A DNA stretch of 64,000 nucleotides from an uncultured Sphingomonadaceae bacterium (GCA_947489315.1 CANLCX010000005.1:124001-188000), one strand, 5' to 3'. Positions 27,375-35,186 are shown, counted from the first letter of the stretch. Numbers and translations: made by a program. Notes: generated from the letters alone by a model not told the origin.

Positions 27375-27980
27375 TTAGCCTTGGTCAGCGCGGCTTACGC
27401 CTTCGCCATCAAGGTTCTGTGCAACAAAGTCCCAATCAATCGCGCTATCAAGCAAAGCAGACACATAATCAGGACGCGCATTCTGATAATCGAGATAGTA
27501 AGCATGCTCCCAGACATCGATCGTCAGCAAAGGTTTCATGCCATGGGCGACCGGGCTGTCTGCATCATGCAGGGATGTAATTTCCAGCTTGTCGCCGTTC
27601 AGAACCAACCAAGCCCAACCGCTGGCAAAGTGACCAACTGCTTCAGCTTTGAATTTTTCTTTAAACTCTTCGACAGAGCCAAAGTCTGCTTCGATGCGGC
27701 TTTTCAGTTCAGCCGGCATCTCTTTCTTTTCAGGGCTTAGGCACAACCAGTAAAAGCTGTGGTTCCAAACCTGTGCAGCGTTGTTAAACAATCCGCCGTC
27801 AGATGCCTTGATGATCTCGGACAATTTTTTGCCCGCATGATCTGTACCGGCAATCGCATCGTTGGTTTTTGTTACATAGGCATTATGATGCTTGCCATGG
27901 TGAAAATTGAAAGTGGCTTCAGAGATCAGCTCTCCAAAAGCGGTTTTTGCATAAGGAAGCGGGGGGAGTTCAAAGGACAT
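27375..27980 (-). CDS. sodB: superoxide dismutase [Fe/Mn]
   Basis: 201 residues. Metal ligands are visible as His in NFHHGKHHNAYV (about residue 27), His in VWNHSFYW, and Asp and His in DVWEHAYYLDYQN. The Gln/Gly region GGLFNNAAQVWNH and AVGHFASGWAWLV suggests the iron-type class. It dismutates superoxide in the cytoplasm. It is a single gene, with the Shine-Dalgarno GGAGAAAA just before the ATG. Confidence 0.95.
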   Translation of the reverse strand: MSFELPPLPYAKTAFGELISEATFNFHHGKHHNAYVTKTNDAIAGTDHAGKKLSEIIKASDGGLFNNAAQVWNHSFYWLCLSPEKKEMPAELKSRIEADFGSVEEFKEKFKAEAVGHFASGWAWLVLNGDKLEITSLHDADSPVAHGMKPLLTIDVWEHAYYLDYQNARPDYVSALLDSAIDWDFVAQNLDGEGVSRADQG

Positions 27981-28156
27981 TAAGAATTTTCTCCATGGTT
28001 ATAATGACTTTCAGATAGCGCATATGGTGACAAATGGTTCCATCGGCAACTGCCCATTAGAGCGTATCTGATAGGACCAGCGTTTTTCCGTGACAAAAAA
28101 GGCTTGAAGGCATAATATTACGACACGTTACACATTGTTTTTGGGGGAAGATAAAA

Positions 28157-28723
28157 ATGGCGAAGCTTTTTGGTAATTTGAATTTGGTGATGTTGGTGGG
28201 CCTGTTGCTTGCCATATTGGTGATTGTTGGCATCGGGCCGCTCGGTGATCCGATTAATGGTATTTTCCGCTGGCTTCATACATTTTTCGGCGTTCTGTGG
28301 ATTGGCCTGCTCTATTATTTCAACTTTGTGCAAGTCCCGCAAATGCCGAATATTCCTGACGAAGCCAAACCGGCTGTGTCCAAACATATTGCACCTAGCG
28401 CTCTGTTCTATTTCCGCTGGTCCGCCTTATTCACGGTGATTACTGGTTTGGTTGTCGCGCATTTGACCGGCTATCTGCAACAGGCTTTGCTATTGCAGGA
28501 AGGTTACTTGCTGATTGGGATTGGTATGTGGATGGCGCTAGTCATGGCGTTTAACGTCTGGTTCCTGATCTGGCCTAATCAGAAAAAGGTACTGGGCATT
28601 GTCGAAGCAGATGCCGATGCAAAGGCGTCTGCAGGTAAAATCGCGCTGATGGCGTCGCGGACCAACACCTTGTTGTCCCTGCCGATGCTCTATTGCATGG
28701 TGAATGCTAATCTGGGCGGCTAG
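28157..28723 (+). CDS. PuuD-type membrane protein lacking cytochrome domain
   Basis: 188 residues with four or five membrane helices. RWLHTFFGVLWIGLLYYFNFVQVP and ALFYFRWSALFTVITGL match the N-terminal membrane domain found in urate hydroxylase PuuD. Full-length PuuD carries a C-terminal cytochrome c (CxxCH). Here the protein ends after the last helix and has no CxxCH, so urate oxidation is unproven. The His of RWLH may be a cofactor ligand. No purine-catabolism genes are adjacent. A strong terminator follows. Confidence 0.75.
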   Translation: MAKLFGNLNLVMLVGLLLAILVIVGIGPLGDPINGIFRWLHTFFGVLWIGLLYYFNFVQVPQMPNIPDEAKPAVSKHIAPSALFYFRWSALFTVITGLVVAHLTGYLQQALLLQEGYLLIGIGMWMALVMAFNVWFLIWPNQKKVLGIVEADADAKASAGKIALMASRTNTLLSLPMLYCMVNANLGG

Positions 28724-28744
28724 ATCTGCTGAAAAAGTGAACAG

Positions 28745-28772
28745 AAAGAGGGCTTTACGGCCCTCTTTTTTT
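28745..28772. terminator. rho-independent terminator, bidirectional
   Basis: AGAGGGC and GCCCTCT form the stem around a six-base loop, followed on the plus strand by seven T residues. The minus-strand reading also leads into TTTC. It lies between converging genes. Confidence 0.9.
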
Positions 28773-28784
28773 GAGCACGGCTCG

Positions 28785-30143
28785 TTAGCGAAGCCGTCGC
28801 GCAAGCTTATGGGCAGGTCCAAAACCGATAAAGGCTGCACCGATAAACGGCATAGCGACGACCCAAAGTCGTACACCTGTTACACCCAATGGGCTCGCAA
28901 TACTAATCGCGGCCGTTGCAGCCAGTCCAGCGCAAACGAAAAGCAAGCCGACAATCAATCGCCAGTGCGGAAGATCGGCTCGATCACCCTGCCCGCCGGT
29001 TCCGGCTTGCTCATATTTTGCGAAGATCATGATCAACGGCAATAGAGCGGCAATATAGAGCATGAACCAGATCGGACGCGCCAGCCACCATGATCCGCTT
29101 CCGGGCGCAACTTCCAAACCAATTCCACCGAGTAGCCAAGCGGCCACCATCACCAGAACAAAAGCCGTCAGATGCCAAAGATAGGTGGTCATGATCATGC
29201 CGTTGAGAAGGACCACGCCCGTCCAGATTTTGATATTGTCGAGCATGCGCCGAGCCGCTGGTTCCAGCGCCAAAGCAAAACCGGTTTGCGCGATGCCAAG
29301 CGCAAGCAAGGCTATGGTCGGCGGCATGCTATTGCTAACCGCTTCACCCGGCACCCCGATCATCGCAACCGGATAAGGGCCAAATCCGACCAAAAGGCCA
29401 AGTGCTAATAAACCGCCAACGCCCCAGGTCAGCGCACGCGCAGTGTCGGAAAAATAACCTTCGCTCCAAGCATATCCCAATTGGTGCACAGCGAGCCATA
29501 TGAAGGCAAAGTTCACAAAATTCACATGGGGTATTTTCAAGGCAAAGGTTGCCGCGTCAATGGCTACTGCACCCGCGACCAAAGCCCAGAATGACAACAT
29601 GCCAAAGCGTTTCCAAGCGGCATGGGTAAACGGAACGACGGCTCCCACCATTAAGTAGACCGCCAGAAACCAGACAGGAATCAATGCCAATTGCGTGGCA
29701 AGTTCAACAATTTTGCGATCAACGCCCATAGCGGTACCAAACAGAGCGAATAACGTCCATATCAAGAAGAGCGGTAAAACCGGATTGATGAGACGGCGCA
29801 GGCGGCCGGTAAACCAGCCAGAATAGCTTCCTTCATTCCGCTGGTTTGCCGACCATGAAAGCGCATGCGAAAAACCGCCGACGAGGAAGAAAATAGGCAT
29901 GACCTGAAAACCCCAGGTCAACCACTGTGTCCACGGCAATATACCAAGCAAATGGCCGCCTTGCACCGCACCGTCTTCGATATAAGGCGCCGCCACTAAC
30001 CAATGACCTATAACAACAGCGAGAATGGAAAAAGCGCGCAGAAAATCGACATAACGATTGCGTTCAGGCGGCGCTTTGAGGGCCATCTCCTCGGCCCGGG
30101 ACCAAAGGGTCCGTTTCGCCGCTTTCGCTCCACGTTCACTCAT
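28785..30143 (-). CDS. acyltransferase 3 family membrane protein
   Basis: 452 residues with about ten membrane helices. The start of the membrane domain, RNRYVDFLRAFSILAVVIGHWL, carries the R...D..R...I..V..H pattern of acyltransferase family 3 (OafA/OpgC-type). FQVMPIFFLVGGFSHALSW and the RLRRLINPVLPLFLIW block are also typical. Members acylate sugars on O-antigen, glucans or other exported glycans. The acceptor is unknown because no polysaccharide genes are adjacent. It is transcribed alone. Confidence 0.85.
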   Translation of the reverse strand: MSERGAKAAKRTLWSRAEEMALKAPPERNRYVDFLRAFSILAVVIGHWLVAAPYIEDGAVQGGHLLGILPWTQWLTWGFQVMPIFFLVGGFSHALSWSANQRNEGSYSGWFTGRLRRLINPVLPLFLIWTLFALFGTAMGVDRKIVELATQLALIPVWFLAVYLMVGAVVPFTHAAWKRFGMLSFWALVAGAVAIDAATFALKIPHVNFVNFAFIWLAVHQLGYAWSEGYFSDTARALTWGVGGLLALGLLVGFGPYPVAMIGVPGEAVSNSMPPTIALLALGIAQTGFALALEPAARRMLDNIKIWTGVVLLNGMIMTTYLWHLTAFVLVMVAAWLLGGIGLEVAPGSGSWWLARPIWFMLYIAALLPLIMIFAKYEQAGTGGQGDRADLPHWRLIVGLLFVCAGLAATAAISIASPLGVTGVRLWVVAMPFIGAAFIGFGPAHKLARRLR

Positions 30144-30246
30144 ATATCGCCCTCACATCCCAATATTATATTATTCAGGTAATCACCGCACAGTCCCGTT
30201 CAAGACAAGCCAAACCCATATGTTAGGGCGATAATACTAACAAAAG

Positions 30247-31296
30247 CTATCCCAAGAGATCATGACGCTTCAGCGAATGGCGCAACTGGTCATAGGTTAG
30301 GTTGAGCGCTTTGGCGGTTTGCCGCTGGTTATAGCGCGATTTTGCTAAAGCTGTCTCCAAAATACGCTTTTCGAACGTCTCTACCGCCTCTTTCATGTCA
30401 TCTACTGCCGCAAAGGCAGGTTCGGTCGCAACAGGCGCCGGTGTCGGACTAGCCGGCACTTGCTCGGTGGCATTTTGAGGTTCAACTGGTTGAGTTTGTT
30501 GCGATGGCGTTGCTTGTGGCTTCCAAGGCGATTCAAACGGATCAAATACGATATGATCCACAGGCCGCGAAAAGTCGCTCCACTGATAGACGGCGCGTTC
30601 GATCACATTGCGCAGCTCACGGACATTGCCCGGCCACTGATGTCGCCCCAGCGCTTCGGATGCCAGTTGCCCGAAGCCGGGCCATTGCTCCCACTCCAGC
30701 TCGGCGGCCATACGCCGTCCAAAATAATCTGCCAGAACCGGTATATCACCCTCACGATAACGTAGCGGCGGCAACGTAACGACTTCGAAAGAAAGCCGAT
30801 CGAGCAAGTCTGCCCGAAATGTGCCTTCATCTGCCATTTTGGGAAGATCTGCATTGGTCGCAGCAACAATCCGCACATCCACGCGCTGTGGTCGGGAGGA
30901 ACCAATACGCGTAATCTCTCCATATTCTACCGCACGAAGCAGGCGTTCTTGCGCTGCGGAGGACAAAGTTCCCAGTTCGTCCAAGAACAAGGTACCGCCA
31001 TCCGCTTCTTCAAACCGGCCTACCCGGTTCTTAGTAGCACCGGTAAAGGCGCCCGCTTCATGACCGAATAGCTCAGCCTCGATCAACGTCTCTGGCATGG
31101 CCGCACAGTTTAATGTGATCAAAGGCCCATCCCACCGAGGACTGAGACGATGGAGGCGTTCTGCGATCAACTCTTTACCTGTGCCCCGCTCCCCTATAAC
31201 AAGTACAGGACGGTCCAAGGCGGCTGCGCGGCTGGCCTTTTCTACAGCATCAAGAAAAGCCCCCGACTCCCCGATAAATTTATTTTCACGATCCAT
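30247..31296 (-). CDS. pspF: sigma-54 activator of the phage-shock operon
   Basis: 349 residues from the ATG at 31296; a longer frame begins at a TTG at 31332. Like other PspF proteins it has no N-terminal receiver domain and begins straight into the AAA+ module: FIGESGAFLDAVEKASRAA, Walker A LVIGERGTGKELIAERLH, the sigma-54 contact loop AGAFTGATKN, and Walker B GGTLFLDELG. A proline/glutamine-rich linker leads to a Fis-type HTH at the C-terminus (YNQRQTAKALNLTYDQLRHSLKRH). In known systems PspA holds PspF inactive until membrane stress. It is divergent from the psp operon and its sigma-54 promoter. Confidence 0.94.
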   Translation of the reverse strand: MDRENKFIGESGAFLDAVEKASRAAALDRPVLVIGERGTGKELIAERLHRLSPRWDGPLITLNCAAMPETLIEAELFGHEAGAFTGATKNRVGRFEEADGGTLFLDELGTLSSAAQERLLRAVEYGEITRIGSSRPQRVDVRIVAATNADLPKMADEGTFRADLLDRLSFEVVTLPPLRYREGDIPVLADYFGRRMAAELEWEQWPGFGQLASEALGRHQWPGNVRELRNVIERAVYQWSDFSRPVDHIVFDPFESPWKPQATPSQQTQPVEPQNATEQVPASPTPAPVATEPAFAAVDDMKEAVETFEKRILETALAKSRYNQRQTAKALNLTYDQLRHSLKRHDLLG

Positions 31297-31395
31297 GACC
31301 AATATATAGTGCAAATTCCTATTAAATAGCAATTAATACCATATTCATTTTTGCAGAATTATATATTATACATATATTTCAGTATCTTATAAAAC

Positions 31396-31411
31396 TGGCA
31401 CGCCTCCTGCA
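31396..31411 (+). promoter_or_regulatory. sigma-54 (-24/-12) promoter of the psp operon
   Basis: TGGCACGCCTCCTGCA matches the sigma-54 consensus TGGCACG-N4-TTGCA with a single mismatch, and the invariant GG and GC have the correct spacing. It lies 50 bases before the first small gene of the operon. The AT-rich 31333-31395 segment upstream is the place for PspF enhancer sites and is almost all A/T. Confidence 0.88.
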
Positions 31412-31463
31412 ATGTTAGTTTCGAACCCGCAAGGGACTAGAAATCGACCAAACGGAGGACAAA

Positions 31464-31646
31464 ATGTCAGCAACTACGAAAACAAGCAAATTCGCAAATT
31501 TGAGCAGAACCGATGTTTCTGCGATCATTTCGGTGCTGTTGTTCAGCCTGACAATTTTGATCAGCGCCGTTGGCCCTGCTGAAGCGCAAGGTCCGACCAT
31601 CTCAGAAGATGGTACAGTTTCCCCATCTGTCAGCTACAAAGCGTGA
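31464..31646 (+). CDS. small single-helix membrane protein, first gene of psp operon
   Basis: 60 residues with a strong Shine-Dalgarno sequence (CGGAGGA, five to ten bases before the ATG) directly after the sigma-54 promoter, which makes it very likely to be translated. It has a polar N-terminus, one hydrophobic helix at about 20-40 (AIISVLLFSLTILISAV) and a short tail beginning AEAQGPTISEDG. The helix could also be a signal peptide cleaved after AEA, leaving a peptide of about 18 residues. I know of no named Psp protein of this kind, so its place in the stress response is inferred from position only. Confidence 0.65.
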   Translation: MSATTKTSKFANLSRTDVSAIISVLLFSLTILISAVGPAEAQGPTISEDGTVSPSVSYKA

Positions 31647-31795
31647 CAGGCGAAATGGCCGGGACCCCTTCATTCCCCCTTGCCGAAGTTCGGTCCCGGC
31701 CACCTTTCCAGATTGACGACGTAGAATTTATTGAAGACCAGCCTGAACGTTCGAACCATTCCAGGCACAACGCTAGCAACTACCGGAGTTTAACC

Positions 31796-32467
31796 ATGGG
31801 TATTTTTTCAAGAACACGCGATATCATCGCAGCCAATGTCACAGACATGCTCGATAAGGCGGAGGATCCTTCCAAGCTGATCCGCATGATCATATTGGAA
31901 ATGGAAGAAACCCTTGTTGAGGTCCGCGCTTCTGCTGCCCGCACCATTGCGGATCAAAAGGAAATGCGTCGGCATATTGATAAGCTCAACCAGCTGACCG
32001 AGGACTGGAACGAAAAAGCGCAACTGGCACTGTCGAAAGATCGCGAAGATCTCGCCAAAGCCGCACTGGTTGAAAAACGGAAGGCCTCTGACATGGCTGA
32101 GCAACTATCGGTAGAAATACAGGTTCTTGATGACGCTTTGCGCGCATCGGAAGGCGACATTGCGAAACTGCAAAAGAAATTACAGGAAGCCCGCTCTCGC
32201 CAAAGTGGTTTGATCAATCGCCTAGAAAGCGCCGAGAACCGCTATAAAATCCGCGAAATGTATAATGGCGACAAAGTCCATGATGCATTTTCGAAATTTG
32301 AATATCTCGAACGTCAGGTTGATCATGCCGAAGGCCGCGCCGATGCCCTGAATATGGGTGGCGAGCCAGAAACGCTGGAAAACCAGATCGCTGCGCTGGA
32401 AAGCAATGACAAGGTTGATGATGAATTGGAGGCCATGAAGGCTGCCATGAAGAAAGGTGACAAATAA
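31796..32467 (+). CDS. pspA: phage shock protein A
   Basis: 223 residues from the ATG at 31796, chosen because CCGGAG precedes it and MGIFSRTRDIIAANVTDMLDKAEDP is the canonical PspA N-terminus. The longer open frame upstream is untranslated leader. Almost the entire chain is helical coiled coil, with the membrane-binding amphipathic helix at 1-20 and the PDP-like motif as AEDPSKLIRMI. PspA is an ESCRT-III/Vipp1-family protein that inhibits PspF and, when freed, polymerises on damaged inner membrane. Its stop overlaps pspB (TAATG). Confidence 0.96.
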   Translation: MGIFSRTRDIIAANVTDMLDKAEDPSKLIRMIILEMEETLVEVRASAARTIADQKEMRRHIDKLNQLTEDWNEKAQLALSKDREDLAKAALVEKRKASDMAEQLSVEIQVLDDALRASEGDIAKLQKKLQEARSRQSGLINRLESAENRYKIREMYNGDKVHDAFSKFEYLERQVDHAEGRADALNMGGEPETLENQIAALESNDKVDDELEAMKAAMKKGDK

Positions 32468-32766
32468 TGGAAAACATACTCGTACCTATCTTTGTGGTTG
32501 GCATGCTGTTTATCGGCCTGCCGTGGATCATCTTCCACTATGTCACCAAATGGAAGACTTCGGCCACTATTACCAATGAAGATGAGCAACTGCTCGATGA
32601 ATTGCACAGCATGGCGCGCAAACTGGATGACCGCATGGAAACGATCGAACGGATCATGGCGGCCGACAATCCCAACTGGCGGCAATCGGCCCTGACAGAT
32701 GTCAGCAACGATCCGAAGCCAACACTTGAGAATTTTGACAATCTTTTGAAAAAAGAAAGGCGCTAA
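32467..32766 (+). CDS. pspB: phage shock protein B
   Basis: 99 residues. One N-terminal membrane helix (about 4-26, ILVPIFVVGMLFIGLPWIIFH) is followed by a cytoplasmic coiled coil: DEQLLDELHSMARKLDDRMETIERIMAADNPNWR is the conserved PspB segment. A C-terminal extension of about 30 residues is present. PspB works with PspC to sense membrane stress and release PspA from PspF. The ERIMAAD element resembles the ERIVTD motif in the seven small proteins downstream. Confidence 0.92.
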   Translation: MENILVPIFVVGMLFIGLPWIIFHYVTKWKTSATITNEDEQLLDELHSMARKLDDRMETIERIMAADNPNWRQSALTDVSNDPKPTLENFDNLLKKERR

Positions 32767-32768
32767 CC

Positions 32769-33149
32769 ATGACTTCAACCCGAACGAAATTCTATCTTGA
32801 TAAAAAACGGGCCAAATGGAGTGGTGTTTGTGCAGGGATATCCGATTACACCGGCATTAATGTTATGTGGGTCAGAATTGCAGCAGTGGTTGCGACGGTA
32901 ACTTTCGCCTTCCCTTGGACTTTGGTCGCTTACTGGATCGCGGCAAAATCTGCTGATCCAAAACCCATTGAATTTTACGGCGACAAAGAAGAACGGGAAT
33001 TCTGGCAGGGCGTCCGCCAATCCCCTCGCCGCACGGCACGCGACGTTAAATCACGGTTCCGCGAAATTGACCGCCGACTGGCTGATATGGAACTATATTA
33101 TACAAGCAATAATAGCGCTCTATCCAAAGAAATTGAGCAACTGCGCTAG
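32769..33149 (+). CDS. pspC: phage shock protein C
   Basis: 126 residues. The PspC domain spans about 5-65: FYLDKKRAKWSGVCAGISDYTGINVMWVR is the signature, followed by the membrane helix VVATVTFAFPWTLVAYWIAA. The cytoplasmic C-terminal half ends in EIDRRLADMELYYTSNNSALSKEIEQLR, whose last residues closely match the end of the next gene product (SKEIAQLR). PspC is therefore built of a PspC domain plus the same tail module that the following small proteins carry. Confidence 0.92.
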   Translation: MTSTRTKFYLDKKRAKWSGVCAGISDYTGINVMWVRIAAVVATVTFAFPWTLVAYWIAAKSADPKPIEFYGDKEEREFWQGVRQSPRRTARDVKSRFREIDRRLADMELYYTSNNSALSKEIEQLR

Positions 33150-33182
33150 GTCTTAACAACATCTTCTACTGGAGAAAAAATA

Positions 33183-33428
33183 ATGCCCGCAGAACCAGCG
33201 TTTATCATGGGTGTCATATTGGGAGTGATCGTCACTCTACTCGTACAGGCCTATGGTCGTCGCAAGGCCAAGAAATCTGACGATAATATCGAAAACAGCG
33301 TCCTGACACAGGTGAAAAGAGAGCATCAAGAAGAAATTGCTCATTTGAAAGACCGGATCGTGGTGATGGAGAGAATTGTTACCGATGAAGGGACAAGAGT
33401 TTCCAAAGAAATTGCACAACTGCGCTGA
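33183..33428 (+). CDS. PspB/PspC-tail family small membrane protein 1
   Basis: 81 residues. The N-terminal membrane helix is at about 6-23 (AFIMGVILGVIVTLLVQ), then a charged linker, then a coiled coil ending LKDRIVVMERIVTDEGTRVSKEIAQLR from residue 55. This tail is closest to the PspC C-terminus (NSALSKEIEQLR). Shine-Dalgarno GGAGAA precedes the ATG. It is the first of seven consecutive small genes with this architecture after pspC, and no individual function is known. Confidence 0.82.
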   Translation: MPAEPAFIMGVILGVIVTLLVQAYGRRKAKKSDDNIENSVLTQVKREHQEEIAHLKDRIVVMERIVTDEGTRVSKEIAQLR

Positions 33429-33455
33429 TTGTTTAAAAAATAAGAGGAGAATACT

Positions 33456-33755
33456 ATGAATTGGGGTGGACCGGGATTTGTTATCGCTATCATCGCAGTT
33501 TGCTATGCGGGATATATTATCAATAATTGGATCAGAGCGAAACATGGCTATCCGCTCGAGAATGAGTGGGGCGGAACAACTGACAAGGGCGATCCAAAAG
33601 CCGAACGCAAAATCGAACTTTTATCCCATGAAAACGAAGAACTGGTCGGTAAGATCGACCGTTTGCAGGAACGCTTGGCGGTTCTCGAGAGAATTGCGAC
33701 AGATCCGGCAAAGCGGACAGCGGATGAAATAGAAGCATTGCGGGAGAAGGGTTGA
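33456..33755 (+). CDS. PspB/PspC-tail family small membrane protein 2
   Basis: 99 residues. It has an N-terminal helix at about 7-25 (FVIAIIAVCYAGYIINNW), then RAKHGYPLENEWGG, then a coiled coil ending LQERLAVLERIATDPAKRTADEIEALREKG. The HGYPLE segment recurs in the next protein (NGYPLE), pointing to duplication of this pair. AAGAGGAGA precedes the ATG. The stop overlaps the next start (TGATG). Confidence 0.82.
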   Translation: MNWGGPGFVIAIIAVCYAGYIINNWIRAKHGYPLENEWGGTTDKGDPKAERKIELLSHENEELVGKIDRLQERLAVLERIATDPAKRTADEIEALREKG

Positions 33756-34081
33756 TGGAACCGGACAAAGCATCATTCATTCTCGAAATCCTGCCATATG
33801 CAGCGGTAATCGCCGCGGTTGGAGTTGGCGGCTGGGTGATCACGACCTGGATGCGGATCAAAAACGGATACCCGCTTGAGGGAAGTTGGGGCAACGCGCT
33901 TCATCCCAAAACAGATCAAGAAGCGGTCGAACGGGTCAAACTGTTGACACAAGAAAATGCCGAACTGCGGGCTGAGATCGGGTCCATGAAAGACCGTCTT
34001 GCCAATGTAGAGCGGATTGTGACCGATGACAGCCACCGGCTGACCAACGAAATCGAAGCGTTACGCGCACCAAAGAATTGA
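33755..34081 (+). CDS. PspB/PspC-tail family small membrane protein 3
   Basis: 108 residues from the ATG at 33755, preferred over a TTG one codon earlier because the ATG overlaps the previous TGA (TGATG). The membrane helix is at about 9-27 (ILPYAAVIAAVGVGGWVITTW), followed by RIKNGYPLEGSWGNA (paralogous to protein 2) and a coiled coil with LLTQENAELRAEIGSMKDRLANVERIVTDDSHRLTNEIEALR. Confidence 0.82.
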   Translation: MEPDKASFILEILPYAAVIAAVGVGGWVITTWMRIKNGYPLEGSWGNALHPKTDQEAVERVKLLTQENAELRAEIGSMKDRLANVERIVTDDSHRLTNEIEALRAPKN

Positions 34082-34091
34082 GGAGATTAAT

Positions 34092-34352
34092 ATGGTAGAG
34101 TATCTAGCCCTGATGATCCCCTTTGCCGGCATTGGTGTAGGCGTTTTCGCAATCTGGACCAGTCATCAGCAAAAGATGATGAAGATGCAATCCACTATCT
34201 CGGCCGAAAAAGCAGCGCAATATGCGGCCAATAATGAGAAACTGGAACAACGCGTCCGCGTGTTGGAACGGATTATTACCGACAAGGGCTTTGACTTGGC
34301 TGGCCAGATTGAAAGTCTTCGTGATCAACCTGAAATCAAGGAGCTAAACTAA
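34092..34352 (+). CDS. PspB/PspC-tail family small membrane protein 4
   Basis: 86 residues. The N-terminal helix (YLALMIPFAGIGVGVFAIWTSHQQKM) is clearly paralogous to protein 5 (WLALLIPLAPFGLGALWIWTRHQSKM). The coiled-coil tail reads EQRVRVLERIITDKGFDLAGQIESLRDQ. GAGGAGA sits upstream of the ATG. The stop overlaps the next start (TAATG), so the pair is co-translated. Confidence 0.82.
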   Translation: MVEYLALMIPFAGIGVGVFAIWTSHQQKMMKMQSTISAEKAAQYAANNEKLEQRVRVLERIITDKGFDLAGQIESLRDQPEIKELN

Positions 34353-34618
34353 TGGATTGGTTAGCCTTACTTATCCCCCTAGCACCTTTCGGTCTTGGCG
34401 CTCTTTGGATATGGACCCGTCACCAAAGCAAGATGGTCGACAAACAGAAAGAGCTGATGATGCTCGGTAAAAACGCACCAGAAAGTGACGATAGCCGGCG
34501 CATGAACGAAGATATGAAATATCTGAAAGATCGCGTGGCTGTATTGGAGAAGATAGTCACCGATGAGCGCGGCGCGCGGGAACTAGACCATGAAATAGCA
34601 AAGCTGAAAGATAGCTAG
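34352..34618 (+). CDS. PspB/PspC-tail family small membrane protein 5
   Basis: 88 residues. The first 26 residues form a membrane helix plus HQSKM, nearly repeating protein 4. The tail is MKYLKDRVAVLEKIVTDERGARELDHEIAKLKDS, closest to protein 6 (VKYLKERVAVLEKIATDDRGARDLGNEIEKLRDR). It therefore looks like a chimera or intermediate between the two sub-types of the array. Confidence 0.82.
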   Translation: MDWLALLIPLAPFGLGALWIWTRHQSKMVDKQKELMMLGKNAPESDDSRRMNEDMKYLKDRVAVLEKIVTDERGARELDHEIAKLKDS

Positions 34619-34648
34619 ACTGATTGAATTGAGAGGGAAGAAAAGAAT

Positions 34649-34909
34649 ATGAATCCATTTGAAATGGTTGTTGCCATCATCATCGTCATCACGGTTGGCA
34701 AAGTGGTCAACACCCGCGTTCAGGCCAAACATGGCATTGCGTCGGACGAAGACGGCAACCCTGTGACTTTGGTCGATCCCGACGCCGGACGCCTTCGTGA
34801 TGAAGTCAAATATCTAAAAGAACGCGTCGCCGTTCTGGAAAAAATCGCCACTGATGATCGCGGCGCTCGCGACCTCGGCAACGAAATTGAAAAATTACGG
34901 GACCGCTAA
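34649..34909 (+). CDS. PspB/PspC-tail family small membrane protein 6
   Basis: 86 residues with an N-terminal helix at 4-21 (FEMVVAIIIVITVGKVVN), RVQAKHGIASDEDGNP (related to the AKHGYPLE segment of protein 2) and a tail with LKERVAVLEKIATDDRGARDLGNEIEKLRDR. A purine-rich GAGAGGGAAGAAAAG ribosome site precedes the ATG. The adjacent proteins 5 and 6 share the RGAR element. Confidence 0.82.
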   Translation: MNPFEMVVAIIIVITVGKVVNTRVQAKHGIASDEDGNPVTLVDPDAGRLRDEVKYLKERVAVLEKIATDDRGARDLGNEIEKLRDR

Positions 34910-34951
34910 GCTGGTTACCCAAAAAAGCAGGAAGAGAAGAAGGATAGCATC

Positions 34952-35182
34952 ATGCCAGAACCCAGTTTTTACCTGATGACTGCTGCATTTACCCTGATTG
35001 GACTAACGGCGGTCTCCCTTATCGCCTTGCGCGGATGGCGCGACTGGATTGCGCTGAAGACCAAGGAATTGGACCATCAACGTGAAGAAAATCCCCCCAG
35101 TGCAACATCGCGTATTGAAGTAGCGGACCTGAAGGAACGTATTCGCAAGCTGGAAGCCATCGCCGCAGGCGTGGAACTCTAA
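34952..35182 (+). CDS. PspB/PspC-tail family small membrane protein 7 (shortest)
   Basis: 76 residues. The membrane helix is at about 7-27 (LMTAAFTLIGLTAVSLIALRGW), then a charged linker, then ADLKERIRKLEAIAAGVEL. The tail module is cut short after the LKERxxxLExIA part and lacks the distal EIExLR segment. This is the most divergent and last member of the array. Shine-Dalgarno AGGAAGAGAAGAAGGA is rich and somewhat distant. Confidence 0.78.
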   Translation: MPEPSFYLMTAAFTLIGLTAVSLIALRGWRDWIALKTKELDHQREENPPSATSRIEVADLKERIRKLEAIAAGVEL

Positions 35183-35186
35183 CTAC

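Noticed and set aside
28118-28387. 89-codon minus-strand frame over the PuuD-like gene
   Set aside because: Antisense shadow of a clear membrane-protein gene with its own ribosome site; composition lacks a coding pattern.
32467-35182. Possible CRISPR or satellite repeat, suggested by regularly recurring short segments
   Set aside because: Similarity is at the protein level only, each unit is a complete gene with its own start, stop and ribosome site, and the DNA units are not identical.
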